64,000 nt of DNA. Source: Phascolomyces articulosus. Taxonomy: Eukaryota; Mucoromycota; Mucoromycetes; Mucorales; Lichtheimiaceae. Within the stretch, counting starts at the first letter, position 1. Each line of letters begins with the position of its first letter. The DNA lies in the NCBI GenBank assembly GCA_025677815.1, contig JAIXMP010000042.1:124001-188000 (forward strand), read 5' to 3'. Shown piece by piece: positions 35,571 to 50,393 of this stretch. The translations under genes and the position numbers were made by a program. The notes under the pieces were generated by a model. It was not told where the DNA came from. It made no database searches and saw only the letters and a list, made by a program, of their open reading frames with translations.

Positions 35571-36608
35571 TTATTCATTTTTATCAACTGGACCAAATTT
35601 CAAATGTGCTTCGTAAAAATCCAACAACTATATATATTGTTTATGTATCATGTTAGATGAAAGTATCAGTCAAAGTTGGAGGATGTATAAAATAATAATT
35701 AAAAACAAACTTACAAGATTTGGAGCTGTGCTCCTGATAAGATTGGTAGCGGTATAAGTATCTCCACCATTTGGCCTATTATAATAAAAAAAAATTAATC
35801 GCTTTTCCTGCTATATCCCCATCTTTTCCCATTTCTTCAAGTATAAACATTTATTTCATTACCAAGTGATTTTTGCTAATAAATTTCCGGCTGTATCAAT
35901 GTAAATGTGTGAAATATTCTTTGCATCAGACCATCCATATCCTTCAAGTGGTTTATCAGTGATATCACGCGTAATGACTGGTGTGTTGTCTTTTCCTCCT
36001 TTTTCATTATTCACTCCTTCATTTCCACTGCTGCTACTACTAGGACTGGGGCTGTCACTGTAACCACGTTGCACTAATCGTCTTCGTGATTTTTTGGTAT
36101 TAGAAGCCGTGATCGAAGTACGTCGTTGTTTCGCTTTGGTCCCTGTTTCCGAATCATTCGATGTCGTTCGCTTGCCACGTTTAGGCTTTTCGCGCTGTTT
36201 CTCCTCATTACGTCGCCAATAATCATCAATTAATTCTTGCGAGAAACTATATATTATTAAAATAAACCATTTTCAGTTTCATAATCAAACAATATAGAGG
36301 AAAAAAATCTTTTATTATTATTATTAGTGTCAACTTACATATCCTCTTCTTTTTCCCATGTATTGTCCTTTTCATCATAGTTTTTCCATTTCACCAAATA
36401 CATGTTTATGTGCTATTATACAATGAGTATCATCGTTAGTAAGTTGATCACTATCTATTTGAATATGAATTCTTGAAAGATCTTGATTTATAAATATATT
36501 TTTGCTACATACGCCACCCCGTTGCTTAATTCTTCGATGGTCGACCAGTTGCTCAACTTCATATTCGTCTTCCCCATCATTGTTCTCTGTTTCAGGAGAT
36601 TGGCTCAT
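35571..36608 (-). CDS. heterochromatin protein 1 (chromodomain plus chromoshadow)
   Basis: Five exons (36608-36513, 36412-36339, 36246-35863, 35775-35715, 35627-35571) encode 223 residues. The chromodomain (about residues 12-65) reads EDEYEVEQLVDHRRIKQRGG then YLVKWKNYDEKDNTWE, with the aromatic cage positions (Tyr, Trp, Tyr) present, so H3K9-methyl binding is expected. A basic, Ser-rich hinge follows (KSRRRLVQRG, then a Ser run), then a chromoshadow domain (about 158-218: WSDAKNISHIYIDTAGNLLA, then LLDFYEAHLKF). The size and layout match HP1/Swi6. It forms and reads heterochromatin in the nucleus. The start was set at MSQSPE; an in-frame ATG nine codons upstream exists. Confidence 0.93.
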
Positions 36609-36917
36609 TTTTGGGTGTTCTTTATCAATAATCAATAAAGGAACAAAAAAGAATAACGTTAATATGAAAAAAAGAAAAAAACGCGGTAAAAGAAAGCACC
36701 ACAGATGTCGATGTCGCGTGGTAGACTAGAGTTCTCAAGCTGAGGTTGAATCGTTTGAAGCATTGGCCATATGCACAATAAAAAAAAAGCATACGAACTA
36801 TGTTTACTAGAAACATGCATCTTCTACAACTTATCAAACATTGATATTCATATCTTATATATATATATATATATAAAAATGCTTATATATATTCCTCACA
36901 ATAAAGAAAGATGATGA
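36609..36917. other. divergent intergenic region
   Basis: About 310 bases between HP1 (minus) and the membrane ORF (plus), including a TA run near 36858-36876. It probably holds the HP1 promoter. Confidence 0.5.
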
Positions 36918-37602
36918 ATGATTAAACTCGTCATCCCTATTACAGCTGTCATTTTCATGGCGTCATTCTTGTTGGATTATTTTTATTTCCACAAACTCAA
37001 TGGTTTTCATGCCGAACGTTTCAATGAGTGTTATATATTTGAGTACCCAAACAATAATAAAGCGGCGACGCTTGTTTGTACTCTATATGTAACAACCAAT
37101 TGCGTCTTAGCTTTCCTCCTCCCATAAGAATATGTTACTACCAACACTTGCGCCCAAAGCCATTCCACAGCCATGGTATATAAAAAAGAAAACGCTTCAA
37201 GAAGAATTAAATCAGCTCGCTTATGACGAAGATCGATATGCTCAAGAAACTGAAATTGCACTTTTGACGGGTTCTTATGACGATAACAATAACAACAACA
37301 ACAACAACAACAATAATAATAATAATAACACCAACACTACCACCACTGCTGCTATGGTTGACCCAACAACCACAACAACTGTTCAACAGCATCAACTTGA
37401 ATTTCAACACCCCATGAGTTCTTCACCACCCCGTAATGATTCTGTTATACAACCCATGGATGAAACCCCTATTATTAATTATTCTACAGGTTATCATGAC
37501 GAACAAAACGATTTCGATCAATCTCCTCTAAACTTATCACCTGGTGATCCACCACAAATACAGCAAGACGAAGAAGACGATGACGCGGGGCGTTCCATAT
37601 AA
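36918..37602 (+). CDS. unidentified membrane protein, ORF split near 37100
   Basis: Two adjoining ORFs: 36918-37127 (69 residues, two hydrophobic stretches, KLVIPITAVIFMASFLLDYF and LVCTLYVTTNCVLAFLL) and 37132-37602 (156 residues, LPTLAPKAIPQPWYIKKK, poly-Asn, Thr/Gln-rich, acidic tail). An intron 37071-37128 or 37089-37128 (GT..CATAAG, 58 or 40 nt, with a CT-rich 3' end) would join them in frame; otherwise a frameshift or two genes is implied. The N-terminus may also have an upstream exon. No family recognised. It looks like a membrane-anchored protein with a disordered cytosolic tail. Confidence 0.45.
37288..37330. repeat. Asn-codon repeat (AAC/AAT)n
   Basis: Trinucleotide run encoding about 15 asparagines inside the unidentified ORF, a common low-complexity insertion in this genome. 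Confidence 0.8.
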
Positions 37603-37745
37603 AAAAAAGAAATAAAAAAAATGGGAATCGGCTTTTCGGTTTTTTTTTTCAAGTTATTTATAGTGTGGTATCATGTTCTGTTATTTATTTATTCTTATTA
37701 TCTAAACATTTTGCTGAACAAGATGCACAGCACCAGCGAACCTAA

Positions 37746-40700
37746 TCATAAAAAAAACATGGTTGGTTTTGACATCATTATACACATATACAAACTAAAG
37801 TTTATTATCATTATTATTATTAATACATACCTAGCACCTTGGCTATAATATTGTGAAGTGATACCAAGGATATCATTCTCGATGGTTTGGATATGTGATC
37901 CAAACCGACCCTATAATTTTTACAAGTGAATATGAAAGAATGAGAGTAATCATTGGAAATAAAAAGGAAAACAAATTTATTACCATTGTATTTGCATTTT
38001 TTATACATGAAACCGAGTCATCATTAAATGACCAACGATGTACTCTTCCTCGTTCTAACAGATAATCATCCACAAGTACATACATAGTAAATAATCAAAA
38101 TTCAAATTTAGCATTGTATACCAATGATAATATCCTACCTCCATTTGCCATTGGTTCACCAACCCATAATCCATTATCAAAGAATGCCAACGAACTACCC
38201 AAATGACCCGCAGATTGTTGTCCTTCCATTTGACCCACAAGATGCTGTTTTAAATCGATTGTTTTGGTTGTCACTTTCTGTAGTTTGACCCAATCATAAG
38301 TTCGTACAGTGCCAGCTTGCCATCGACGTAATAAACCTTTTTTTGTTTCCTGATTTATACTCATGGATGATTTAATAATGACATAAAATGGTTGTGGGAG
38401 AAGGAGATATAAATATAGTGATATTGTTATAAAATGGTAAACTTAGGTAAACTTACTTCTGATGGGCTTGAAATAGCTAATAGTTGTTGCGATTTGTTTA
38501 ACAAAATAACACTACCGAAATGTTGAAATTTTATCGTTCCCTCCATAGTCCATGCAAGTGAGAGCCAAGGCTTCATGGCGAATGCATAAACTCGACCTGC
38601 TCGAATTCCATCATTATTATTTATATTATAACCAGGTGCACCAACGAGTAACAATTTATTGGCGGTAGAGGGTGAAAATTCAAGCGCATTGCCAAAATGT
38701 TCGAAAGGTGTTGGAAGTGTGCTATAGATAGTCATGTCTGCTTGATTGATATGACTTGGTACAGTAACACTATGTTTACTACTAAGAAAAATATGGACTG
38801 AGCCCGCCTGAAAAAAAAAGTTGTCTGTCAGTACTTTGTTTGTTAAAAACATGATAAAAAAATTGTAAATGTAACCTGTAATCTTCCAGCAACGGTACAA
38901 AACGGACATCCAACCACTACATCCTTGTATCCATCACCATTAATATCAAGACCTGACATTACAAGACCAAATCCTTCCGTATGAGGTAATTGGATATGTA
39001 AATCGGGTTTCGATGTGATCCCAGTATTTTTCCGCCCGTAAAATATACTAATATATCCTTGATTCTCGTTGGCAAAAGGAGCAGCTACTGCGAGATCATC
39101 AATACCATCACCATTCAAATCCACTGTTGCCATGGACCAACCAAACCTTGCTCTCTTTTCTGTTCCCATTAATACTACACGAGAGGCATCACGAATATCA
39201 TCTATTACAGCCGTTGAAGTACCCGATGGCTTCTTGCTATTGAGTAGTGTATGTGTTCCGTTCAAAACAAAGACAGCACCCGACATGATTTGTTGTGTGG
39301 ATGGACCATGGTATGGTGCTGATATAATAAGTTCACGTTCTCCATCCGCATCCAAATCACCCATCGCCGTAGCATAACCAATACCTACTGATGATTCAGG
39401 TAAAGAGAGTGTTACAGCTGTCGGTGGTCGTGTGTGTCTATTTTTTCGTTCTTCCTCAACCCAATCATCATCCACTTGGCGAAGGTCCGTGCATGTAGGT
39501 CTTTTTTTTGGTTTCCAAAAATCATTGATGATAATAGGTAATTGTAACAATGATTTTTTTGGTGGTTGAAAATACTCGAGGGTGGGTAGCTGTGTATCAT
39601 CAGCACCAGTTGTTGTGATTGAATTCCCAATTGCTGATAAATATTTGTTGGGTAAAAATGATAAAGTAAGCACCCCATGTTCGTCATCAAACGTCTGCTC
39701 AACAACATCACCTATAATTTTTTGAATATTCTCTTGTTGTCTATTTATTCTGTTATTTGTCGGGCGTGATTCTTTATGTTGGTTATATTTGTTGCCATCA
39801 TCAAAATAAGAGCCACATAATAATCTATCTGGACTCCTTTTTTCTTCTTCCAATGCATTGATCATATCCGCATGGCATTCAGCCACACTTGCTGACATAT
39901 CTTGTAATCCTAAAAATATACAAGTAAATTAATCCTCTTCAGTATTTATAATATGGAAAAAGAGATAAAATCACTTAAAAAAATAACAGTTCACTACCTC
40001 CTTTATAATAATCCACCAATTCTTCAATCAAAAATGGACTTTTTGACCCATAATACCCAAATAGAAAACGGCCAAATTCCAAATCCATTTTTGAAGCAGC
40101 AAATGCGCTTGTTATACAATAAATAAGATGGTCTGATGATGGAACTTTTGTTTGTTGTCGTTGTCCATTTTTGTAGAGTCTCTCATAAATACGAACAATA
40201 TCATCCACAGGAACCTGCCAAGTAGCATTAATATAATTAAGTGTTGAAGAATGCTGTAGTGTAAATTCTGCTCCTGTATCTGCAGCCATATGGGCTTTTT
40301 CATAATCACCATGGAAATCCATTTCAGCCATGGCTTCTATAAAATAACTCTTAAGACCTTGTAAACTATGCCAACGTACGTCGGCCACATCATGCGACAT
40401 GGTCGCAAACAAAAATGATATAAGGCCCTATATTGTTATTGTTGTTCTCATTTTAATTAGTTTAACGTTATTATCTTGTTTATCATTATCGTCTATTTTA
40501 TGATTATTTATATAATTACCTCTACATGTGGATCTTTATTTGTACGAGGATTAGGATACGTTTCTTTGATATAATCAATTGCCGTATGTATAAAAGGGGC
40601 CCAATGCGCTTTAGAAAAAAAACGAATGAATCAATTAATCAGTTCTGATATTAAAGTATAACGTATTTTATAATTTTACCATCTTCAGATTGTTGATTAT

Positions 40701-41095
40701 ATCCTAAGCATTGATAACCCCTGAAAGGAAGAACAACGAAAATAAAAATTAAGAGATGGTTATACAGGAGGGACAGTGGGTAGTAAAAAAAAAAACAAAA
40801 AACAAAATCATTTTGTTACCAGTCCGGAAAAAAGGAACCTGCTTGAACAAAGCCTTCTGAACGCTCCAACATTGATTTATACGACGATTGAATATCAGTT
40901 ATTGGTTCAAACAATCCTAATGACCGATAGGTTACTTCGGTATGAATCGCACTTTTATAATAGAACAATTAGTTTATTATAAAGTGACTAAAAAACAAAG
41001 AAATAAAAAAAAAAATAAGAGAAGACGTACATGCCACATGCTACTGTCAGAGAAATGAAGAATGAAGACCCTATTATAATGAACAATGCAACCAT
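37746..41095 (-). CDS. GPI-specific phospholipase D (GPLD1-like), secreted
   Basis: Ten exons (41095-41031, 40951-40820, 40720-40680, 40608-40520, 40427-39998, 39909-38876, 38807-38457, 38349-38139, 38054-37984, 37910-37746) encode 862 residues, close to the 840 of mammalian GPI-PLD. A signal peptide ends just before the mature-type Cys-Gly. The N-terminal zinc phospholipase domain (to about residue 250) keeps the His/Asp ligand motifs: AIHTEVTYRSL, DAHWAPFIHTA, MSHDVADVRWHSL and DFHGDYEKAHMAADTGAEF. The rest is an FG-GAP beta-propeller with DxDxDG calcium sites (DLDADGERE, DLNGDGIDD, DINGDGYKD). It should cleave GPI anchors outside the cell or in the secretory route. The last exon can be read with or without an in-frame 36-nt segment (37795-37830). 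Confidence 0.92.
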
Positions 41096-41355
41096 GGCAA
41101 GGAAATGATTGAAGAGTTGCAATTGTTTTAAATAAATGAATAACAATAAAGAGATAGAAAGTAAAAGGAAAAGAAGAAGATTGGGATAAAGAAGCTTCTC
41201 TTACTCTCTTACTACACTAACTCTCTTAGTTAATATGTCTTAAACTGATGCTGCTACTACTACTATTATAAACTGCCATTAAAGGTATAAGCTATCATTA
41301 GAATATTAGTTGAAAGGAGAAAGATTGAAAGTGAGCCCTGACCGCACGACTGGGC

Positions 41356-41363
41356 TTATATAA
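41356..41363 (-). promoter_or_regulatory. TATA-like element upstream of the GPI-PLD gene
   Basis: TATATAAG on the minus strand in a GC-flanked context (GGGTTATATAAGCCC), about 260 bases before the start codon. Placement is plausible for a long leader; functional status is inferred. Confidence 0.35.
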
Positions 41364-43206
41364 CCCACTTACTACCTGGATATACAATTGATTAAGTATA
41401 ATAATGATAGCATATGATCATATGTGCACCATATGATCAAAAAACGTGCTATGTCATTCTAAATCTCACCCTTCATCTCAATCATATTATTACTAATAAC
41501 GGCCGACGCATGAATAGTTCTATGGTGGTCATTTTTTTTATATTTAAAAAAGCTGGATTAAGAAGGAAGATTTTACTTTACAAGAATGACATTATCAGAT
41601 GTGTATCATATTTCATCGATCATGCAAATATATATTGACCTCCTTTTTCTTGTTGCAATGTAAAATACATGACATATAATATAAATGAACCGACAAGCAT
41701 ATTTAACTGGCTAAGTTTCTTTCTGTTTTCATACTATGTTTTGAAAGTGAAACAATGCTAAATGAACATAACACTATACTGGACTGGATATAGTCAGCGA
41801 GAAAGGTTTCATGTTCAAGAATAATATATTGGCATGGAATGTGAAGAATATCTCAAATATTCAAATAAACTAATATCAATATTATCTCTGTCTTTATAAT
41901 ATATTTCATATACATCCCTATCACCTAGGATATTGAATCAAGATTGGATCTAATATATATAAAAAATTGGATCTTCCCATTCTTTAAATTGAATAATGGT
42001 AACAAATATCTGGTAAACTTCATCTTACAGTATATGGATATTAACAATGGGTTGGTGTGGTTACACATTTAGTTACCATGCATATATTGAAAAATATTTA
42101 CGCAATCTGAAATCGTGGTACATAATAATATTATTAGAGGTAAAAAAAAAAATTATAAAGGAAGATATAGAGTTTCTTGCTTCGTCCTTTTATATATACT
42201 TCTTACGTTTCCATATAATTGTGCATAGTAGCAATTTATTCTAACAATTATTCATATAGACTATAGCATATACTAAAGGATATTATATATTTAATATATT
42301 TATATATAAAAATAGATCGATATTTATTGCATATAAATACTATTCGTTTCGCGAATCGTCCCCCTTTATTTATTTGACACTTTCCTCCTATTGCCCTAGG
42401 GTGTTGACAATTCCATTTTCTGTTATTTGAATATATAAAATCTTTTTTTTAGAAGAAAAACAAATAATTCTATGATTTTCGAATTGAACTTTAGGAAAAA
42501 AAAAGGGTGGAGTAAGTATTACTTGAAAAAAGCTCTCATTTCAACATATATATTAGTTTTATTAACTGGAAGGTCATGACGTAAAAATAATATATATATA
42601 CATTGTTTTCTTGCTAATAATATGTATCGTAACATATGGACGTAAAAGCAATGTTATAATATACAACAAGACAGTGGGATAATGAATATCTATATAGGTA
42701 CTAAATGTCTGAGCTTTGCATTCATCTTTGAATGTTAAAAACCCCTGATTTCTTTTGGATATCATCTTTTCCCTCTCCTATACACTTACGTTAATAGCAA
42801 ATGGATGCAAACTATTCTTTATTATAATATTATTTTATTGATACGCCGCAACAAATAGTAGGTTGGGGGCTTATTTATAAGGAGTATTCAATATAATAAA
42901 GTGTTATTATATTTAAGGGGAAAGGATCGGTAGATATGTACTATATATTAGAAGAACTGTTATAGTAATTAGCCATGTATATCAAAATAAAATAATAGTA
43001 TCTGACGCCGAACGAATTCTACTACTAGATAGCAAGAGCAGCAATGGCAACACGTGTCAAAAAAGTGCAAACATAAAGGGAGATTTATAATAATAAATAA
43101 TCTTGTTCTTTTCTTGTATATCTAAGTAGTCTTGTTCACTCATCTACTCCTATCAAAACCCCTCCTTCCCTCCTTCCCTATATCAGTTGCTATAGATGAT
43201 ATTTCA

Positions 43207-43214
43207 TATAAATA
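43207..43214 (+). promoter_or_regulatory. TATA box of the GH47 gene
   Basis: TATAAATA lies 63 bases upstream of the start codon, after a pyrimidine-rich block. The spacing fits a short leader. Confidence 0.4.
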
Positions 43215-43276
43215 GTTGATATCGTCTCTTTCTTTTATTGCTTTTACCGTTGTTTTTTTTCGTATTCTTGTTTATT

Positions 43277-45618
<2,342 letters not shown>

Positions 45619-45964
45619 TATAATTCTCAGAATTACCATGAATCGTAATAATATTAATGATAATATATACTCATAGATATTAAATAGTAATAATGAATAT
45701 ATACCCTTCTTAGCATTGAGAAGGGATTAATATCATTTAATCAATAACAATACTATTAATAATCATTTATATACCACAAAAACCTCTTTCTTTACCCCTA
45801 ATATAACAAACTGTTTTAATCACATATCCCTCTTTTTTCTTCTTCTTCTTTTGTGAATCAAATTAAATAGATAGTAAATAAATCGATTATACATCATATT
45901 TTTTTTTGACCCAATTATTATGATAAAGAATGGTATACACATGCAATTGTTTATTATATAAATT
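45619..45964. other. convergent 3' intergenic region
   Basis: AT-rich gap of 346 bases between the GH47 and inositol oxygenase stops; probably the two 3' UTRs. Confidence 0.6.
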
Positions 45965-46937
45965 TCACCAACGAATTTTTTCAGGGAAAAATTCAGCAAT
46001 AAGTTCTTGGTAATAGGGCTTGAGCTCCTCTGTATTTGGTTCCTTTTCTGCTTTGGAATAAAGATCGTATTGATTAAATATCTTGACCCATTTCATCATT
46101 TCCACATCGTGCTCATTCAGTAACCAATCATAACTTCCTTCGGTATGACATGCATAAAACGAATGATGACGGATGATATAGAGTGCTTCAGCTGGTAGAT
46201 AGTTTTGACATACCATGGCTAAATAGGTATCGTGACCATAGCTCAAGTGAACACGTTCCAATCCACAATGAGGTTCATAGATACCATATTTTGTTGAGTA
46301 GATGGGATGATTATAGTCTGGATTGCGAACAAAGTATTCAGGATGGACAATTTTGTTTGAAAATTGACAACCAACGGGAAATGTATCACCAACAACCTAA
46401 TGATCGTTACACACATCCATTGAATATTATGGTTAAGTAATGAAATTCAATAACAAATAAATATGCAGTGTGTTATATATAAAAAAAGTAACTTACCGTC
46501 CATTGTTGTTCACCCTCAAAATATAAATATTTACCAAGGTCATGAATTAATGCAACCAAAATCATCCAACGAGGTTGACCATCACGGCGAGCTGCTTCTG
46601 CTGATTGTAGAGCATGTACAGTCTGCGACATTTGAGTATCCGGATCTGATTCATCCACCAACCCATCCAAGATTTCCAATACTTCCCAAACACCCAAATA
46701 AGCCTTATCGAGGGATTGGTATTTTTCAGTCATAGCAAGAACATGTGCCAACGTTTGTTTTTCATGGTTTTCTTTGTAAAATGCGGCTACAGTGGGTTGT
46801 GTCTCTAATGCGTTGCTATAATCACGGAAGGCGGTTGTTTCCTTGGATGATTTATTCTCACCATATTTCGTAATAATATAGTCTTCCCATGCTTCTGTCA
46901 CTCGAGCTGCTTCTGATAGTTGTTTAAGATCCTTCAT
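45965..46937 (-). CDS. myo-inositol oxygenase
   Basis: Two exons (46937-46497, 46396-45965) encode 290 residues, matching the usual size of about 285. The HD-type di-iron ligands are visible: [29 protein letters not shown] (His-Asp), LSYGHDTYL (His) and the [19 protein letters not shown] block (His), followed by [21 protein letters not shown]. The enzyme oxidises myo-inositol to D-glucuronate in the cytosol, feeding glucuronate catabolism. The start at MKDLKQL was preferred; an upstream in-frame extension (MYLFIPLL...) would add an unrelated hydrophobic stretch. No other inositol-pathway gene is adjacent. Confidence 0.95.
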
Positions 46938-48116
46938 AATGTAATGTTTTTGATATGAGAATATAGAAAAAGAAAGGTAGATTAAAAGTGGTATAAATAA
47001 ATACAAAAAGAAACTGAAACCCTTTTTATATTAAAATGTAGCCTGGGAAAAATGGTCTCTCTCTCTCTCTCTTTCTCTCTTATATTTATATACATAAATT
47101 CAGTTTGTTATTAAAAATCATGAGTTCCAAAACAAAAAGGAGAAAAGAAGATAAATCATTCGTAAAATGTCAAACGAATCTAAATTTGGTGTTGTTTTTA
47201 CTTCTTATCCAATGATTGTTGACCGGATATTATCTTGTTAAATAATGCAACGCATGCTTTTCCTTTAATGGAAGATCCGTCTGTCTCTATAGTATAGCCG
47301 TGTGAACAAAATAAATGGACAACACAGAGTTACACATGAAAAAATACGCGACAAACTAAGCCCAGTTTGTTCATGTTATCCAACAAGTTTTCATCGCTAT
47401 TTGTTGCATCAATCATTATTATCACCACCCTTTGTCCCTTCTCTCTCATCCATAATGATTAACTTCTTTTCTTACTGGAGAGGACACGGCCTTTTTATTT
47501 GATTATTTGATTATTCTTTACTGTGTTCGGTCCTTGCCGATGTTGTTTATACAATAATATTAAAGAGTGCTACATTCATATTAATATTCATCTCGTACGT
47601 TGATAAATAGCCTCAGTATATGTATAATACGAGCGTCGCTATATGTATATTAGTCTGTTATTTCATCAACATAACATATAACTTTTTGACTTCATGATAA
47701 AATAGAAACCAAATATTTAGGTATTTCCGTAATATTTAATTTTTGTTGTAATACTAGTAGTAATATACTATTTGGTTATTATGGGAATGCAGTGTCGTAA
47801 CCAATAACTCTTATAAGGATACTATTTTGCACAATAGTAAAAAGAGATGATATATCAAAAGAATGAATTAGATAATCAAAATCCCCATAATCTTATGCTT
47901 TTATTCCAAGTAAAAACTATATATGGTGAAAAGATATAGCCTGAATTACCACGACAATATAATGGTATCAATGGCATTACCGAACACGCTCAACTTGAAA
48001 TTTGGACGCGTGCCTGCTTAAAATGAATTTGCGAAAAAAAAAACTGCGCACTAATAAGGGCAACGCGCTCTATCTTCTTTTTTATATTATTCTTTATTAA
48101 ATCAAAAAAAAATACC
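46938..48116. other. intergenic, 1.2 kb, divergent promoters
   Basis: Region between the inositol oxygenase and Rad21 starts. A CT microsatellite occupies 47056-47081; a 66-codon ORF at 47302-47502 has no motif. Nothing else recognised. Confidence 0.55.
47056..47081. repeat. (CT)n microsatellite
   Basis: Pyrimidine dinucleotide run about 120 bases upstream of the inositol oxygenase start (GA on its coding strand). Confidence 0.85.
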
Positions 48117-50263
48117 ATGACAGAACTACTAATCGCTGGCAGTGGTCCTTTAGCACGAGTGTGGCTTGCTTCTCATTGGGAACGAAAAGTTTCTAAATCT
48201 CAATTCTTACAAACCAATCTAGAAAAAACAATCGGTAAAGAAAATAAAAAAAAAATTCAGGAGAAGGGAAAAGAAACAATTCTAGGGATTAAAAAATATT
48301 AATTTATATACATTTTATTATTAGATGCTATAACAACACAAGATCATGAACCCTTGACATTACGTATGTCAGGACAACTGTTGCTAGGTGTTGTTCGTAT
48401 TTATTCACGAAAAACACGTTATTTACTTGAAGATTGTAATGAAGCACTTGTCAAGATCAAACTGGTAATAATAATAAGAGTATTAAAATCGCACCCATCC
48501 ATCTTTTTTTTTTACTATATATTAATCCATGTTCAAATATTAGTCATTTAAAAAGGGCAATGTTAACATGCCTGATATTCAACACACCGTCGCTAGTATT
48601 AAAAGTATTACTTTACCAGAAAAACTGACCGAATTCGATATTCTTTTACCTGACGAACCATTGCTTGATATGTAAGACAAGTATAGCAATAAAGCAACCA
48701 AAAAAAAAGAAGACTTTTTTAATCTTTTTTCTCTACCCATCTGTAATAATAATGCTAATAGGGAAATGGATACTATGGACGCAGTATTGGATAGTGCATC
48801 ACAGCTTGCATCTTCACAAGATATTACATTAAGTGATATTCAAGATTTGTCATTTGGATTTGAATGGGATATTAATCATACTGCCGAAACTGAACGCGCT
48901 CGTTTGAATGAAGAAGTGGATCAAATCGATCAGTTGGATGTCGGTAGTGTCGAAATGGGTCGTCGTGATAATGAACCTAATGAGTTTGGTCGTGAACCCT
49001 CATTTTCCGATGATATCAATGAGCCTCTTGGCAAAATGAATTTGAATGAACAACAACCCGATGATTATGTGGACTTTGATGATTTTGATTTTGGCGATGA
49101 TGGTGGTGTATTTGCTCAAGATCAAGATACCAATGCTCCCCCTGCTGGTGTTGAAGAATTTCATCGTGCTGATGATTCACAATTCATGGAAGGCAGTTCA
49201 CTTATGCATTCTGGTAAAACAAAATATATATTTATATATTTCTTACTTTTTCAATATCATAATTTTGGTTTCTTGCGATATCTAACATTAGATGGAATTT
49301 AGGTTTGGTACCTGATGATGAAGATGATCAGCTCATGTTTGAAACACAACCTATGGAAGTACCTGAAGCGGTTCAACCACGCCGTCGTCGTCGTCGATTG
49401 ATTGTGGACCTTGATACTGAAATTCCACATGAACAATTACGTGCCAATCTTGCTGATACTTCTACCCTCATCAATCGGGTAAGATTTGGAGAAGAAGAGG
49501 GGGAACAGATTCGCTATTATATTGTTATATAAGTATTCTAATTTGTTGATATTTGAATTATGTAGGATGCCAACACATTAAGAAACAACCGTAAATCAAG
49601 CGCTAAAAAAGATTGGAAAAGACCTACTGTTATTTCCAGCCATACAAAGATTGGTCAATTGTATGCTCGATTAAATAGTACACGAAATACCAATACAGAT
49701 GAAGTGGATGCATTTGATATGACTAGAGCCCAATCACCCGAAATGGTCGCTGCATTTGGGCAACAGCAACAACAACCAGGAGAAGCAGCTGGAGAAGAAG
49801 GACAAGGTATATTAAACTATCAACAGCCAGATGATTACATGGACTTTGATGATTTCGACGTAAGTTAAAAAAGTGAAAGAGAACAACAAAAATGGGGATC
49901 TAGGTCCCAGGAATTGTTCCATGAGCTTAATTTTTTTTTTTATATTAGTTTGGTGACGCACCTGCACCTACTGTCCAAGAAGAAAATGCCGAGTCAACAG
50001 AAGCTAATGAAAATACCAGTCAGTTCAATAATAACACACAAAACAGCCAATTTAGTCGAAGTACACATGAAACTTTGGAACAAATTCAAAACCGATTAGT
50101 TGATAATAATAGTACTTTGACATTTGGTGAATTGGCACCCACACATAACTCAACAAGATCTGATGTAGCTCGACGATTTTATGATGTGCTATTATTGACT
50201 ACCAAGGATATGATCAAAGTACAACAAAGTCAAGCATTTGGAGAAATTCAAATTGCAGCATAA
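48117..50263 (+). CDS. cohesin kleisin subunit Rad21/Scc1
   Basis: Seven exons (48117-48234, 48325-48464, 48544-48671, 48762-49213, 49303-49478, 49566-49859, 49949-50263) encode 540 residues. The N-terminal kleisin domain binds Smc3 ([20 protein letters not shown], then [20 protein letters not shown] and [14 protein letters not shown]). The C-terminal winged helix binds Smc1 ([20 protein letters not shown]). The middle is acidic and disordered, with (E)xxR segments EFGR and EEFHR that could be separase sites and a duplicated QQPDDY-x-DFDDFD motif. [10 protein letters not shown] and the mitotic-type layout favour Rad21 over Rec8. It closes the cohesin ring for sister cohesion and repair. Confidence 0.92.
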
Positions 50264-50393
50264 TTTTTTTTTAATTAGTGTAGCTGCATTATATTCTGTT
50301 TATCAAATTAAAGGAGAGAAAAAGAATTCATTTTATTATCATTATCCACTATTATTAAAATGAAGCTTATTTTTATATAAGTCATCGATATTA

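Larger units (their letters stand above)
41096..43276. other. intergenic, 2.2 kb, divergent promoters
   Basis: AT-rich region between the GPI-PLD and GH47 starts. Apart from TATA-like elements near each end, it contains only short ORFs without motifs. Confidence 0.55.

Noticed and set aside
37795..37830. 36-nt intron near the 3' end of the GPI-PLD gene
   Set aside because: Below the size of other introns here, and the sequence is in frame and open without splicing.
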